A DNA stretch of 64,000 nt, from positions 2,790,001 to 2,854,000 of the forward strand of contig OZ245800.1 of NCBI GenBank assembly GCA_965228215.1, read 5' to 3'. This DNA comes from Maricaulis sp965228215 (lineage in GTDB: Bacteria; Pseudomonadota; Alphaproteobacteria; Caulobacterales; Maricaulaceae). A program made the position numbers and the translations under genes. Shown here piece after piece: positions 25,649-34,700 of the stretch (positions are counted from its first letter, which is position 1; each line of letters opens with the position of its first letter). Below the pieces are notes generated by a model that saw only the letters and a list, made by a program, of their open reading frames with translations, did no database searches and had not been told where the DNA came from.

Positions 25649-26058
25649 GTTTCACCGTCCAGCGACAGGTCCGCTTCGCCGATGTCGACCCCGCCGGGAT
25701 CGTCTTCTATCCGCGCTATTTCGAGATGATCAATGCGGTCATCGAGGACTGGTTCGACCGAGAGCTGGGCTATGGTTTCGACCAGATGATCTGCAAGGAC
25801 GGGTTCGGTGTTCCGCTGGTTCGTATGGAAGCTGATTTCAAGGCGTCCAGCCGGCTCGACGACCATCTCGAATTCTCGCTCGATGTCCGGGATGTCGGCC
25901 GCAGTTCGATCAAGCTGACCATAACGGCGCGCTGCGGTGATGAGCTCCGCTTCATCGCGCACCCCGTGCTCGTCTACATCAATTCCGAGAAACACGCCCC
26001 GGCACGTCTGCCTGACGCGCTCAAGGCGCGCATGCTTGCCGGCAAGGAGGCTGCTTGA
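25645..26058 (+). CDS. Hot-dog fold acyl-CoA thioesterase (4-hydroxybenzoyl-CoA thioesterase type)
   Basis: This 137-residue single hot-dog domain has the active-site stretch FADVDPAGIVFYPRYFEMINAVIEDWF near the N-terminus; the aspartate in DPAG is the usual catalytic residue of 4-hydroxybenzoyl-CoA thioesterases. In an operon that converts anthranilate to its CoA ester, it may release CoA from stalled or wrong thioesters, or even hydrolyse 2-aminobenzoyl-CoA when flux is blocked. It overlaps the dehydrogenase by 4 bp and the Rid gene by 1 bp. Confidence 0.9.
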   Translation: MSFTVQRQVRFADVDPAGIVFYPRYFEMINAVIEDWFDRELGYGFDQMICKDGFGVPLVRMEADFKASSRLDDHLEFSLDVRDVGRSSIKLTITARCGDELRFIAHPVLVYINSEKHAPARLPDALKARMLAGKEAA

Positions 26059-26465
26059 TGACCGTATTGCAACCGCCGGGCTGGCCGCGCCCGAAGGGCT
26101 ATTCCAACGGTGTCGTCGCCGAGGGCCGCACCGTCTATGTCGCCGGCCAGATCGGCTGGGACGAGACCGAGACGATCGTGTCCGATGACTTCGCCGCCCA
26201 GTTTCGGCAGGTCCTTCTCAATACGCTCGCCGTCCTGCGCGAGGCCGAGGCCGGGCCGGATCATGTGGTGCGCATGACTGGTTACGTGACGAGCCGCGAG
26301 GAATACATCGCCGCCCTGCGCGATATCGGAGAAATCTGGAAGGAATTGATGGGGCGCAACTACCCCGTCATGGCCTTCGTTGAAGTCAGTGCCTTGATGG
26401 AACCGCGAGCCAAGATCGAGATCGAAACGACGGCGGTAATCCCTCACGCGCCCTGGAGTGACTGA
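26058..26465 (+). CDS. RidA/YjgF/YER057c family protein lacking the usual catalytic arginine
   Basis: This is a 135-residue Rid-family protein, normally a trimer that hydrolyses reactive enamines and imines. The fold signatures YVAGQIGWD and VEVSALMEPRAKIEIETTAV are plain. At the position of the E. coli RidA catalytic arginine (ARSCVEVA), this protein reads VMAFVEVS, so it belongs to a Rid subgroup without that residue; 2-aminomuconate deaminases are also non-canonical Rid members. The ring intermediate expected here, 2-amino-5-oxocyclohexenecarboxyl-CoA, is an enamine, so this is a good candidate for the deamination step. AAGGAGG lies 7 bases before ATG 26058. Confidence 0.9.
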   Translation: MTVLQPPGWPRPKGYSNGVVAEGRTVYVAGQIGWDETETIVSDDFAAQFRQVLLNTLAVLREAEAGPDHVVRMTGYVTSREEYIAALRDIGEIWKELMGRNYPVMAFVEVSALMEPRAKIEIETTAVIPHAPWSD

Positions 26466-26481
26466 CAGCCGGGAGACAGTC

Positions 26482-28086
26482 ATGACAATGCAGCCGAGCG
26501 GCCATGCCGACAGTTTCACACGGGACCACCTGCCGGACCCATCGCTCTGGCCCGTCTTCCGCTTCGGAGGCGAGGCTCCGGACTATCCAGACCGGCTCAA
26601 TTGCGCCGCCGAACTGCTCGACGCCAATGTCGCCGCCGGCAAGGGCGAGCGGGTGGCCGTCTACAGCCGCTCGCGTACGCTGACCTATGCGCAATTACTG
26701 GCCGAGGCCAATCGCGTCGCCAATTATCTGACGGGAGAGATGGGTGTCGTGCCGGGCAATCGCGTCCTGCTGCACGGCATGAACAGCGTCGAACTGATGA
26801 CGGCCTGGTATGGCGTCATGAAAGCCGGCGCGGTCGCCGTGACCACAATGCCGCTCCTGCGGGCCGGCGAGCTTGCCAAGATCATACGCAAGGGACAGGT
26901 GACGTTTGGTCTGTGCGACGCCCGGCTGGCCGATCCGGTGCGCGAGGCTGCCGAAGAAGACGGTATTCTGTCGTCAATCGTGTGCTGGGGCGATGGCGAG
27001 GCCCTCACGACCGCCCTGCCGTCCCAGTCGACCGAGTTCGAGAATGCCGATACGGCGCGCGATGACATCGCCCTGCTCGCCTTCACATCCGGCACGACGG
27101 GCGAGCCGAAGGCCTGCGCCCATTTTCACTCCAGCGTCCTGGCCATGGCCGACACGTTCGGCAAACACACGCTCGCACCGGTCGATGACGAAATCTATTG
27201 CGGCACGCCGCCCTTCGCCTTCACCTTCGGTCTGGGGGCATTCGTGGTCTTCCCTGCGCGTGCCGGCATCGCCGTCGCCCTGCCCGACCGTCCGGGTTTC
27301 GACGCCCTGTGCGAATGCATCCAGGAATTCGGCGCTACAACGGTCTTCACCGCACCGACCGGCTATCGCGCCATGATGGGCATGTGGAACGATTACGACC
27401 TCTCATCGCTGCGCAAGGGCATCTCGGCAGGCGAACACCTGCCTGCAGCCACCAGTGATGATTTCCACGACCTGACCGGCATCCGCCTGATTGACGGGAT
27501 CGGGGCCACCGAGATGATCCATATCTTCATCTCGGCCGCGGGAGACCGGATCCAGCCGGGCGCCACCGGCCTAGCCGTGCCCGGCTATGCCGCGCGTTGT
27601 ATCGCAGATGACGGCAGCGATGTCGCCGAGGGCGAGATCGGCAAGCTGGCCCTGCAAGGCCCGACCGGCTGTCTTTATCTCGATGATGATCGCCAGGCCG
27701 TCTATGTGAAGGATGGCTGGAATGTCACGGGGGATCTCTATCGCCGGGATAGCGAGGGCTATTTCTGGTTCGTCGCGCGGGCCGACGACCTCATCGTCTC
27801 CTCGGGTTACAACATCGCCGGTCCGGAAGTTGAACAGGCCTTGCTGACCCATGGTGCCGTGGCCGAGTGTGCCGTGATTGGCATGCCCGACCCGGAACGT
27901 GGCACGATCGTGAAGGCGTTCGTGGTCGCCTCGCAGGGGCAAGATTGCGACGACGCACTGGTGAAATCGCTCCAGGACCATGTGAAAGCTGAGATCGCGC
28001 CCTACAAGTATCCCCGAGCCATCGAATTCATCGACGCGCTGCCGAAGACGCAGACCGGAAAGATTCAGCGTTTCAAACTTCGCTGA
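26482..28086 (+). CDS. 2-aminobenzoate-CoA ligase (benzoate-CoA ligase family)
   Basis: This 534-residue acyl-adenylate-forming enzyme has the AMP/phosphate loop AFTSGTTGEPKACAHFH near residue 205, the A5-type motif GIGATEMIHIF near residue 340, the hinge region YFWFVARADDLIVSSGYNIAGPEVE, and the C-terminal catalytic lysine in KTQTGKIQRFKL. It resembles benzoate- and 2-aminobenzoate-CoA ligases. As the last gene behind kynABU, activation of anthranilate to 2-aminobenzoyl-CoA is the most economical reading; benzoate or salicylate cannot be excluded from sequence alone. ATG 26482 has GGGAG about seven bases upstream; a GTG at 26458 is in frame but lacks one. Confidence 0.9.
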   Translation: MTMQPSGHADSFTRDHLPDPSLWPVFRFGGEAPDYPDRLNCAAELLDANVAAGKGERVAVYSRSRTLTYAQLLAEANRVANYLTGEMGVVPGNRVLLHGMNSVELMTAWYGVMKAGAVAVTTMPLLRAGELAKIIRKGQVTFGLCDARLADPVREAAEEDGILSSIVCWGDGEALTTALPSQSTEFENADTARDDIALLAFTSGTTGEPKACAHFHSSVLAMADTFGKHTLAPVDDEIYCGTPPFAFTFGLGAFVVFPARAGIAVALPDRPGFDALCECIQEFGATTVFTAPTGYRAMMGMWNDYDLSSLRKGISAGEHLPAATSDDFHDLTGIRLIDGIGATEMIHIFISAAGDRIQPGATGLAVPGYAARCIADDGSDVAEGEIGKLALQGPTGCLYLDDDRQAVYVKDGWNVTGDLYRRDSEGYFWFVARADDLIVSSGYNIAGPEVEQALLTHGAVAECAVIGMPDPERGTIVKAFVVASQGQDCDDALVKSLQDHVKAEIAPYKYPRAIEFIDALPKTQTGKIQRFKLR

Positions 28087-28136
28087 GCGCGTTATAGGCT
28101 CGGATCGAATCCGGATGTCCTTATTGGGAGAGGCTG

Positions 28137-28403
28137 ATGCGCCAGTTCTACGTCTTCATCAAATGCGAGCTCGGCCACACCTATGATGTCGCCGCAGCGC
28201 TGGTGGACAATCTGGACGAGGCTCCGATGGTGCACTCGATTTCCGGCGCCTTTGACCTCCTGGCCCAGTTCACGCTCGACGATGACACGGATATCGGCCG
28301 GTTCGTGAACCAGAAAGTCCAGACCATCAAGGGCATCAAGGACACGCAGACCATTATCTGCTTCAACGCCTTCACGCGGGATCGCGGTCTCGGCGAGACC
28401 TGA
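28137..28403 (+). CDS. Stand-alone Lrp/AsnC ligand-binding (RAM) domain protein
   Basis: This 88-residue protein corresponds to the amino-acid-binding RAM domain of Lrp/AsnC regulators without the N-terminal helix-turn-helix. The pattern YVFIKCELGHTYDVAAALVD, SISGAFDLLAQFTLDD and TQTIICFNAF matches the beta-alpha-beta-beta-alpha-beta fold. Such stand-alone proteins form decamer-like rings and may bind amino acids or modulate full-length Lrp proteins. GGGAGAGG precedes the ATG. It lies between the tryptophan operon (50 bp upstream) and sdaA (38 bp downstream), all in one direction, so an amino-acid-sensing role fits, but it is inference. Confidence 0.88.
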   Translation: MRQFYVFIKCELGHTYDVAAALVDNLDEAPMVHSISGAFDLLAQFTLDDDTDIGRFVNQKVQTIKGIKDTQTIICFNAFTRDRGLGET

Positions 28404-28441
28404 CGAACCGGGCTCTGCCCGCACTAGCGAGAGAAACGCCC

Positions 28442-29827
28442 ATGCATTTTGGGGTATTCGACCTGTTCAAGATCGGCGTCGGACCGTCCAGCTCGCATAC
28501 GGTCGGGCCGATGCTGGCGGCGAAGCAATTCGTTGATCGCGTCATCACGGAGCATGGTCGCGGACAAATTGCGAGACTGCATACGGAGCTTTACGGGTCG
28601 CTCGCGCTGACGGGGCTGGGGCACGGGACGGATACCGCCGTGCTGCTGGGCCTGGAGGGCAATGATCCCTCTCGCATCGATCCCGACACGATCGCAGCCC
28701 GCCTCGATCGCATCCGGTCGGAACAGAGCCTGAAACTCGCCGATGAAAGCGAGATCGGCTTCCAGGAACGCCGTGATCTCGAATTCCGCGGCGATATCCG
28801 CCTGCCCTTCCACAGCAATGCCATGAAATTCCGCGCCATCGGCGCTGGCGAGACAGTGCTGCGCGAAGAGATCTGGTATTCGATCGGCGGCGGCTTCGTG
28901 ATCGATGAGAACGAGGCGGGGCGCAATTCGGCGGCCGATGTGAAGGAGGGCGAGCCCTTCCCCTTCAATTCGGCAGCGGAATTGCTGGAGATCGGTGAAC
29001 GCGAGAACCTGTCCATCTATCGCATCATGCTGGCCAATGAACGCGCCTTCCTGCCCGAGGACGCCATCCGCAAGGGCATTGAGAGCCTGTGGTGGACCAT
29101 GGAGACCTGTATCGATCGCGGCCTGTCCAAGGACGGCATCCTGCCCGGCGGACTGAACGTGAAACGCCGGGCTCCGAAAATGTATTCCGACCTCAAGGCC
29201 GAGCGGAACAAGCCCAGCGATGACCCTCTGGCGGCGATGGACTGGATCAATCTCTGGGCCATGGCGGTCAATGAGGAGAATGCCGCCGGCGGACGTGTTG
29301 TGACAGCGCCCACCAATGGCGCGGCCGGCATCATCCCGGCTGTGGCCCGCTATTTCGACCGCTATCACCGCGACCCGGATGATGAGGATGCCCTGCATCG
29401 CTTCTTCCTGACCGCCGCGGCGATCGGTTCGCTCTACAAGAAAAACGCCTCCATCTCCGGTGCGGAAGCCGGATGCCAGGGCGAGGTCGGCGTGGCCTGT
29501 TCCATGGCTGCCGCCGCTCTCGCTGCCGCGATGGGTGCGAATAACCAGCAGATCGAGGACGCCGCCGAGATCGGTATGGAGCACAATCTGGGCCTGACTT
29601 GCGACCCGGTCGGCGGGCTCGTTCAAATCCCCTGTATCGAGCGCAATGCGATCGGCGCCATCAAGGCCATCGATGCTGCCCGCCTGGCCCTGCGCGCGAA
29701 TTCCGAGGACATGAAAGTCTCCCTCGACCAGGTCATCGAGACCATGCGTCAGACCGGCAAGGACATGATGGAGAAGTACAAGGAGACCTCCCAGGGCGGT
29801 CTCGCCGTCAATGTCGTGGAGTGCTAG
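28442..29827 (+). CDS. sdaA: L-serine ammonia-lyase, iron-sulfur type
   Basis: This 461-residue single-chain L-serine dehydratase deaminates serine to pyruvate and ammonia with a [4Fe-4S] cluster. The N-terminal domain opens with FKIGVGPSSSHTVGPM. The cluster cysteines are expected in SGAEAGCQGEVGVACSMAAA near residue 345 and LTCDPVGGLVQIPCIERNA near residue 390. It lies 38 bp behind the RAM-domain gene and may be cotranscribed with it. With kynU releasing alanine, the region as a whole favours amino-acid use as carbon source. Confidence 0.96.
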   Translation: MHFGVFDLFKIGVGPSSSHTVGPMLAAKQFVDRVITEHGRGQIARLHTELYGSLALTGLGHGTDTAVLLGLEGNDPSRIDPDTIAARLDRIRSEQSLKLADESEIGFQERRDLEFRGDIRLPFHSNAMKFRAIGAGETVLREEIWYSIGGGFVIDENEAGRNSAADVKEGEPFPFNSAAELLEIGERENLSIYRIMLANERAFLPEDAIRKGIESLWWTMETCIDRGLSKDGILPGGLNVKRRAPKMYSDLKAERNKPSDDPLAAMDWINLWAMAVNEENAAGGRVVTAPTNGAAGIIPAVARYFDRYHRDPDDEDALHRFFLTAAAIGSLYKKNASISGAEAGCQGEVGVACSMAAAALAAAMGANNQQIEDAAEIGMEHNLGLTCDPVGGLVQIPCIERNAIGAIKAIDAARLALRANSEDMKVSLDQVIETMRQTGKDMMEKYKETSQGGLAVNVVEC

Positions 29828-29855
29828 CCTGCCGCCGCACGGATCGGGGGACTGG

Positions 29856-30644
29856 ATGACACGCACTCACAGGAAATCGGCTCTGCTCGCGACAAGCCTC
29901 GCGGCCTGTCTCGCCCTGTCTCCTCCGCTGGCCGCTCAGGAAGCTGGCGAGGATGAGGATGGTTTCGTGGAAGCCAATCTCATCGGCACTTTCTATCACG
30001 AACTGGGCCACGCCCTGATCGATGTGCTGGAATTGCCGATCTACGGCCAGGAAGAGGATGCGGCAGACAATGCCAGTGTCTTCCTTATCGACAGCCTGTT
30101 CGACGAGGAGGATGCCGTCAGCATCGCTGCGGGAGCCGCCGAGGGCTATCTGCTTGCCGCCCTGGAACTGGAGGAGAGCGATGAGGACGTTCCCTACTGG
30201 GACAATCACGGCCCCGACCTCCAGCGCTATTACAATATCGCCTGCCTGATCTACGGCGCCGATGTGGATACGCGTGCCTATCTGCTCGAGGAATTCGAAT
30301 TGCCCGAGGAGCGCGCGGAATACTGCGAAGAGGAATTCGACCAGGCCAATTCAGCCTGGGGCCCGGTCCTCGACGGGCTCGAGACCGGAGCGCCGGGCAA
30401 CAGCCTCCGCCTCGTAAATCGCGAACCCGACGACGAAATTGCCGCCGAAATTGCCGAAATCATCGGCGATGATGTGGCCGGCGTGAACGAGAATTTCGTC
30501 CTGCCGAACCGCGTCGATGTGATCATTGAATTCTGCGCCGAGGCCAATGCCTTCTACGATCCCGACACGCGCGAGATCACAATGTGTATTGAGCTCGCCG
30601 AGGAATTTGAGGAATTGGCCGAACGCTATCCGGCCGAGGATTAG
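29856..30644 (+). CDS. DUF4344-family exported metallopeptidase-like protein
   Basis: This 262-residue protein has a signal peptide (SALLATSLAACLALSPPLAAQ) and a zinc-protease motif FYHELGHALIDVLELP near residue 55. The rest is very acidic and contains several cysteines (YYNIACLIYG, AEYCEEEF, IIEFCAEAN, ITMCIEL), consistent with disulfides in the periplasm. This matches DUF4344, a putative metallopeptidase family without an assigned substrate. I start it at ATG 29856, preceded by a G-rich ribosome site; the longer frame adds non-signal sequence. It converges with the RND adaptor, overlapping by 4 bp. Confidence 0.82.
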   Translation: MTRTHRKSALLATSLAACLALSPPLAAQEAGEDEDGFVEANLIGTFYHELGHALIDVLELPIYGQEEDAADNASVFLIDSLFDEEDAVSIAAGAAEGYLLAALELEESDEDVPYWDNHGPDLQRYYNIACLIYGADVDTRAYLLEEFELPEERAEYCEEEFDQANSAWGPVLDGLETGAPGNSLRLVNREPDDEIAAEIAEIIGDDVAGVNENFVLPNRVDVIIEFCAEANAFYDPDTREITMCIELAEEFEELAERYPAED

Positions 30645-31717
30645 GACGCGTCTTCCATTTCCTGAACGGTCTGGCCGTCGCGCAGGGTTTCAGCACCTGA
30701 CGTGACGACGCGCTGGCCCGCTTCGAAATCACCGGAAATCGCGATGAAACCCTCCGATCGCACGCCGGCGACGACCTGGACCTGGTGGGCGACATCATTC
30801 TCGTCGACCGTGAAGATGAAACTCCCGCTCGCGCGCAGCACCACGGCGTCATAGGGCGCCGCGAATTGTGTGCGCGGGGTCTCGGCCGGGAAGGCCGCAC
30901 GGGCAGCGGAACCGACGATCCAGTCAGACCCGGCGAGGTCGATGCGGACCTCGAACGTCCGGGACACGCTGTCGCCCACCGGAATGATGGCGCGGATCGG
31001 GGCGCGGGTCTCGTCCCCGGCACTCGTCGACATCAACACCTCCTGCCCGACGCTGAGGAAGGGCGCGATTGCGACCGGGGCCTGGGCGATGGCTTCCTTG
31101 GAGTCGATATCCACGAAACGCGCGATCTCGCGTCCGGGCGCGGACCGTTCACCGACCTGGATCAGCCGTTCCACGACACGACCGTCGAACGGTGCACGGA
31201 TCTGGGTGCGTTCCAGCTCCAGTTCCGCGCGAGCAAGCGCGGCACGGGATTCACGCAGATCCTGGTCGGCCAGGTCACGGGCCAGTTCCACTTCGCGCAG
31301 ACGAGTCGCGGCAACGGTTCCGTTGGCGGCCAGTCGTGCCAGGCGTTCCGCTTCAGAGGACTGGTATGCAGCATTGGCGCGGGCGCGCATCAGGCGGGCG
31401 CGGGCCTCGTCCAGCTGGATACTGGCCTGGCGGTCATCGATCTGGGCGATGACGCCACCGGCTTCAACGACATCACCCGGTTCCGCGATCATCGTGATTA
31501 CGCCGGTGGATTCCGAGGCGATGCGAGCATCATTGCGCGAGACGACCGAGGCCGGCGTCGTGATTGTGCGGGCCATGTCGCGTTCGATGATCTCCGCTGT
31601 CCGTACGACGGCGGGCGGCGGTCCCTGCTGGGCCTGGACGGCCGGAGCTGCTGCAAGCAGGCCGGTGGCCAGGACAGTGGCCTTAATGGCCGGAATTGCG
31701 AGTTTGAACATGGTCAT
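30641..31717 (-). CDS. RND efflux periplasmic adaptor subunit
   Basis: This 358-residue membrane-fusion protein has a cleavable signal (AIKATVLATGLLAAAPAVQAQ), a split lipoyl domain (TGVITMIAEPGDVVEAGGVIAQID and IRAPFDGRVVERLIQVGE), a coiled-coil hairpin between the halves, and beta-barrel and membrane-proximal domains after it. It links the inner-membrane pump to an outer-membrane channel, which is not encoded nearby. It lies 17 bp behind the pump gene, so the pump is translated first, the reverse of the common adaptor-first order. The substrate is unknown. Confidence 0.92.
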   Translation of the reverse strand: MTMFKLAIPAIKATVLATGLLAAAPAVQAQQGPPPAVVRTAEIIERDMARTITTPASVVSRNDARIASESTGVITMIAEPGDVVEAGGVIAQIDDRQASIQLDEARARLMRARANAAYQSSEAERLARLAANGTVAATRLREVELARDLADQDLRESRAALARAELELERTQIRAPFDGRVVERLIQVGERSAPGREIARFVDIDSKEAIAQAPVAIAPFLSVGQEVLMSTSAGDETRAPIRAIIPVGDSVSRTFEVRIDLAGSDWIVGSAARAAFPAETPRTQFAAPYDAVVLRASGSFIFTVDENDVAHQVQVVAGVRSEGFIAISGDFEAGQRVVTSGAETLRDGQTVQEMEDAS

Positions 31718-31734
31718 GGATCCGTTCCCTGATC

Positions 31735-34700
31735 CTATTCCGCGGGCTGCGCACTGGGTGCGTAAGCCGGTTTTCTGTTTTCGCCCAGCCGCAGGAGGCA
31801 GGGAATGAGAATGAGCGTAAAGATGAGGCTGACACTCATCCCGCCGACGATGGCAGCCGCGAGACCGCGATAGATCACGCTGCCCGGCCCCGGATTGAGC
31901 AGGAGCGGAAGCATGCCCAGCAGGCTGGTCAGCGTCGACATGAAGATCGGGCGCAGACGCATGCGAAGCGCCTGTTCCACGGCATCCCGCCGGGCCAGGC
32001 CGCGCCGTTCGCCCTGACGAGTCTGGTCGACCAGCAGGATGGCGTTGTTGATGACCAGGCCGAGCAGGATGATGAAACCCATCCGGGTCAGCAGGTCGAG
32101 CGACTGGGTCACGAAGAGATCGAGCAATTGCAGGAGCAGGACCCCGCCCACCGTCGCCAGCGGGATCGAGACCAGGACCAGAGCGGCATCGCGCAGTGAA
32201 CGGAACAAGCCGGCCAGCACGAGGAAGAGAATGACCAGCGCCATGCCCAGATTCATCATCATGGTGCGGTTGGCACGTTCCAGACTGTCGGCACTGCCGC
32301 CATAGGTGACAGAACCATCCGCAGGCAGCTCGGCCCGTATCGCGGGTTCGACCTCGTTGCGCACGACCGAGAGGATCTCCTCCAGGGTCAGGTTTTCCGG
32401 CTGGTTGATATTGATTGTGATCGTGCGGCGGCGATCGAGGCGCTGGATACCGCCCTCGCCGACTTCCTCGCGCACGGTAACCAGTTCACCAAAGGGCACG
32501 ACGGCACCATTGGGCGTCGCGACAGGAAGTCCGGCCAGTTCGTCGGGCGTCTCCCAGCCCTCAGTGCGCAGGATGACATTCATGCGCGTATCGCCGTCGA
32601 AATACTCGCCGATGAATTGCCCGTCACCGAGCACGGAGATCATGCTGGCGACATTGCGGCGCGCCCAGCCGGCTTCCTGGATCCGCCGGTCATCCGGCAC
32701 CATCGTCAGACGCGGCTGTGTTGCCTGGGGCGGCGGATTGGCATTGATGTTCACGCCGGGAAAGCGCTCGCGCAGCAGGGCCATGCCGGTCATGACGGCC
32801 CGGGCCCGCGCGTCGGCATCCGCGCTCTGGACATTGACCTGGACATTGCCGCCCTGCTGGAAACCGCCAAACAGATTGCCCTGCTGGGCGTTCGAGAAGA
32901 CGACGTCGGGAATGCCGCCGATGATTTCCTCGCGCACGATCTGTTCCAGTTCACCAACACGGGACTGGTCCTGCACCCGGATACCCGCCGTAGCACCGCC
33001 ACCGCCCGGAAATGTTCCGAAATAATAGTTTCGCAGCGCCGGTTCGCGTTCGCCGCTCATGAAGGGTTCCAGGCGCTCCACCACCCGTGTCGCAACCTCT
33101 TCCTCGACCCAATCGAGATTGCTGCCCGGCGGGAAGATCCAGAAGGCATCAACCGCATCGCGTTTGACTTCCGGCAGATAATCCTCGTTCGGCAGGAAGA
33201 ACCAGGACAGGGTGATCGGCAATACGATGAGGCCGGCGATCAGGCCGAGGCGGCGCAGCGGCGCATCGGTGAGCGCCATGATCCTGTCGCCGACCATGTT
33301 GAGCAGAGGCTGTTTCGCCTCGCTCGACCGGTCGCGGACGAATTGCTTCACAAGGACCGGTAGGATCGTCACGGCCACGACCATCGACACGGCGACACCG
33401 ACGGCAATCGTGATCGCGAGATCAGCGAAGAGCTGCCCCTCGACATCGCGGATGAAGATGATCGGCAGGAAGATCGCGACCGTCGTGATCGTCGACGCCA
33501 AGAGCGCGCCCCAGACCTGGGTCGCGCCCTTTTCCGAGGCGGTATCGGCGTCCTCGCCCTCCTCCCTTCGCCGGATGATGTTTTCCAGCACGATGATCGC
33601 CGCATCCATCACCATGCCCGTGGCAAAGGCCAGGCCGGCGAGCGAAATCACGTTGAGGGTCCGTCCGAAGACAAAGAGCACGATCAGCGTGGACAGGAGG
33701 CAGACCGGAATGGCGGCCGAGATGATGATCGTGGCCCGGAAACGGCGCAGGAAGAGCCAGAGTCCGAAAATAGCCAGGCCGACACCCACGAAGAGATTGA
33801 CCACCAGCAGATCGATGGCCCGGTTGATGAAGACCGATGCATCGAAACTCGGTGCCATCACCAATTGCCGCTGGGGCAGCAATTCTTCATTGATCAGCGC
33901 GACTTCCGCCTTCACGGCCTCCAGCGCAGCAAGCACGTTGGCGCCCTGCTGCCGGCGGACCTCGATACCCATGGCCGGATTGCCGTTCTGGTAGGTGAAG
34001 TCGGTCCGTTCGCCCCAGGCCACTTCAACCGTGGCCACATCGCCGAGACGGACCGGACTGCCCTCGCGCCAGACAATAACCAGTTCAGCCAGTTCGGAGG
34101 GTTCGAACTCACCCTCGAACCGCATCTGGTAGGAGCGACGTCCGATTTCGGCATTGCCGCCGGAGACATCCTGGTTGTTGGCAATGGCGGCGGAAATCTG
34201 GGGGATGGTCACGCCGAGCGCGGCCGCCCGGTAGGGATCGATCGTGATCTGCAATTCTTCGGGCCGGCGGCCCCACCCCACCTGCACGGTGGCGACCCCG
34301 GGAATGCCTTCCAGGCGCGGAATGATCGTGTCCTCCACGAAGCTGGAATATTCGTGGATCTCGTTCGGATTGCCCGGCAGGGCCTGCAGGAAGAACCAGA
34401 TCAGGCTTTGCTGCGCGTCACCACCGAAACTGCCGATATTCGGTCCGATCGCATCGCGCGGCAGGGGGGGAACCTGGGACAGGCGGTTCGAGATATCGAT
34501 CGCCGTCTGGGTCATGTCGGTTTCGAGCGCAAAAGTCAGGTTGATGAAGGCCGAGCCCTCACCGACAAAAACGCGCATCTCCTCGAGCCCGGCCAGTCCC
34601 TGGAGGGCCTGTTCCTGCGGTTCGACGATCTCTGATTCCATTTCCAACGGCGATGCCGACCGCCAGAATGTGGCGATATTCACCTGCGGCCGCTCGGTGT

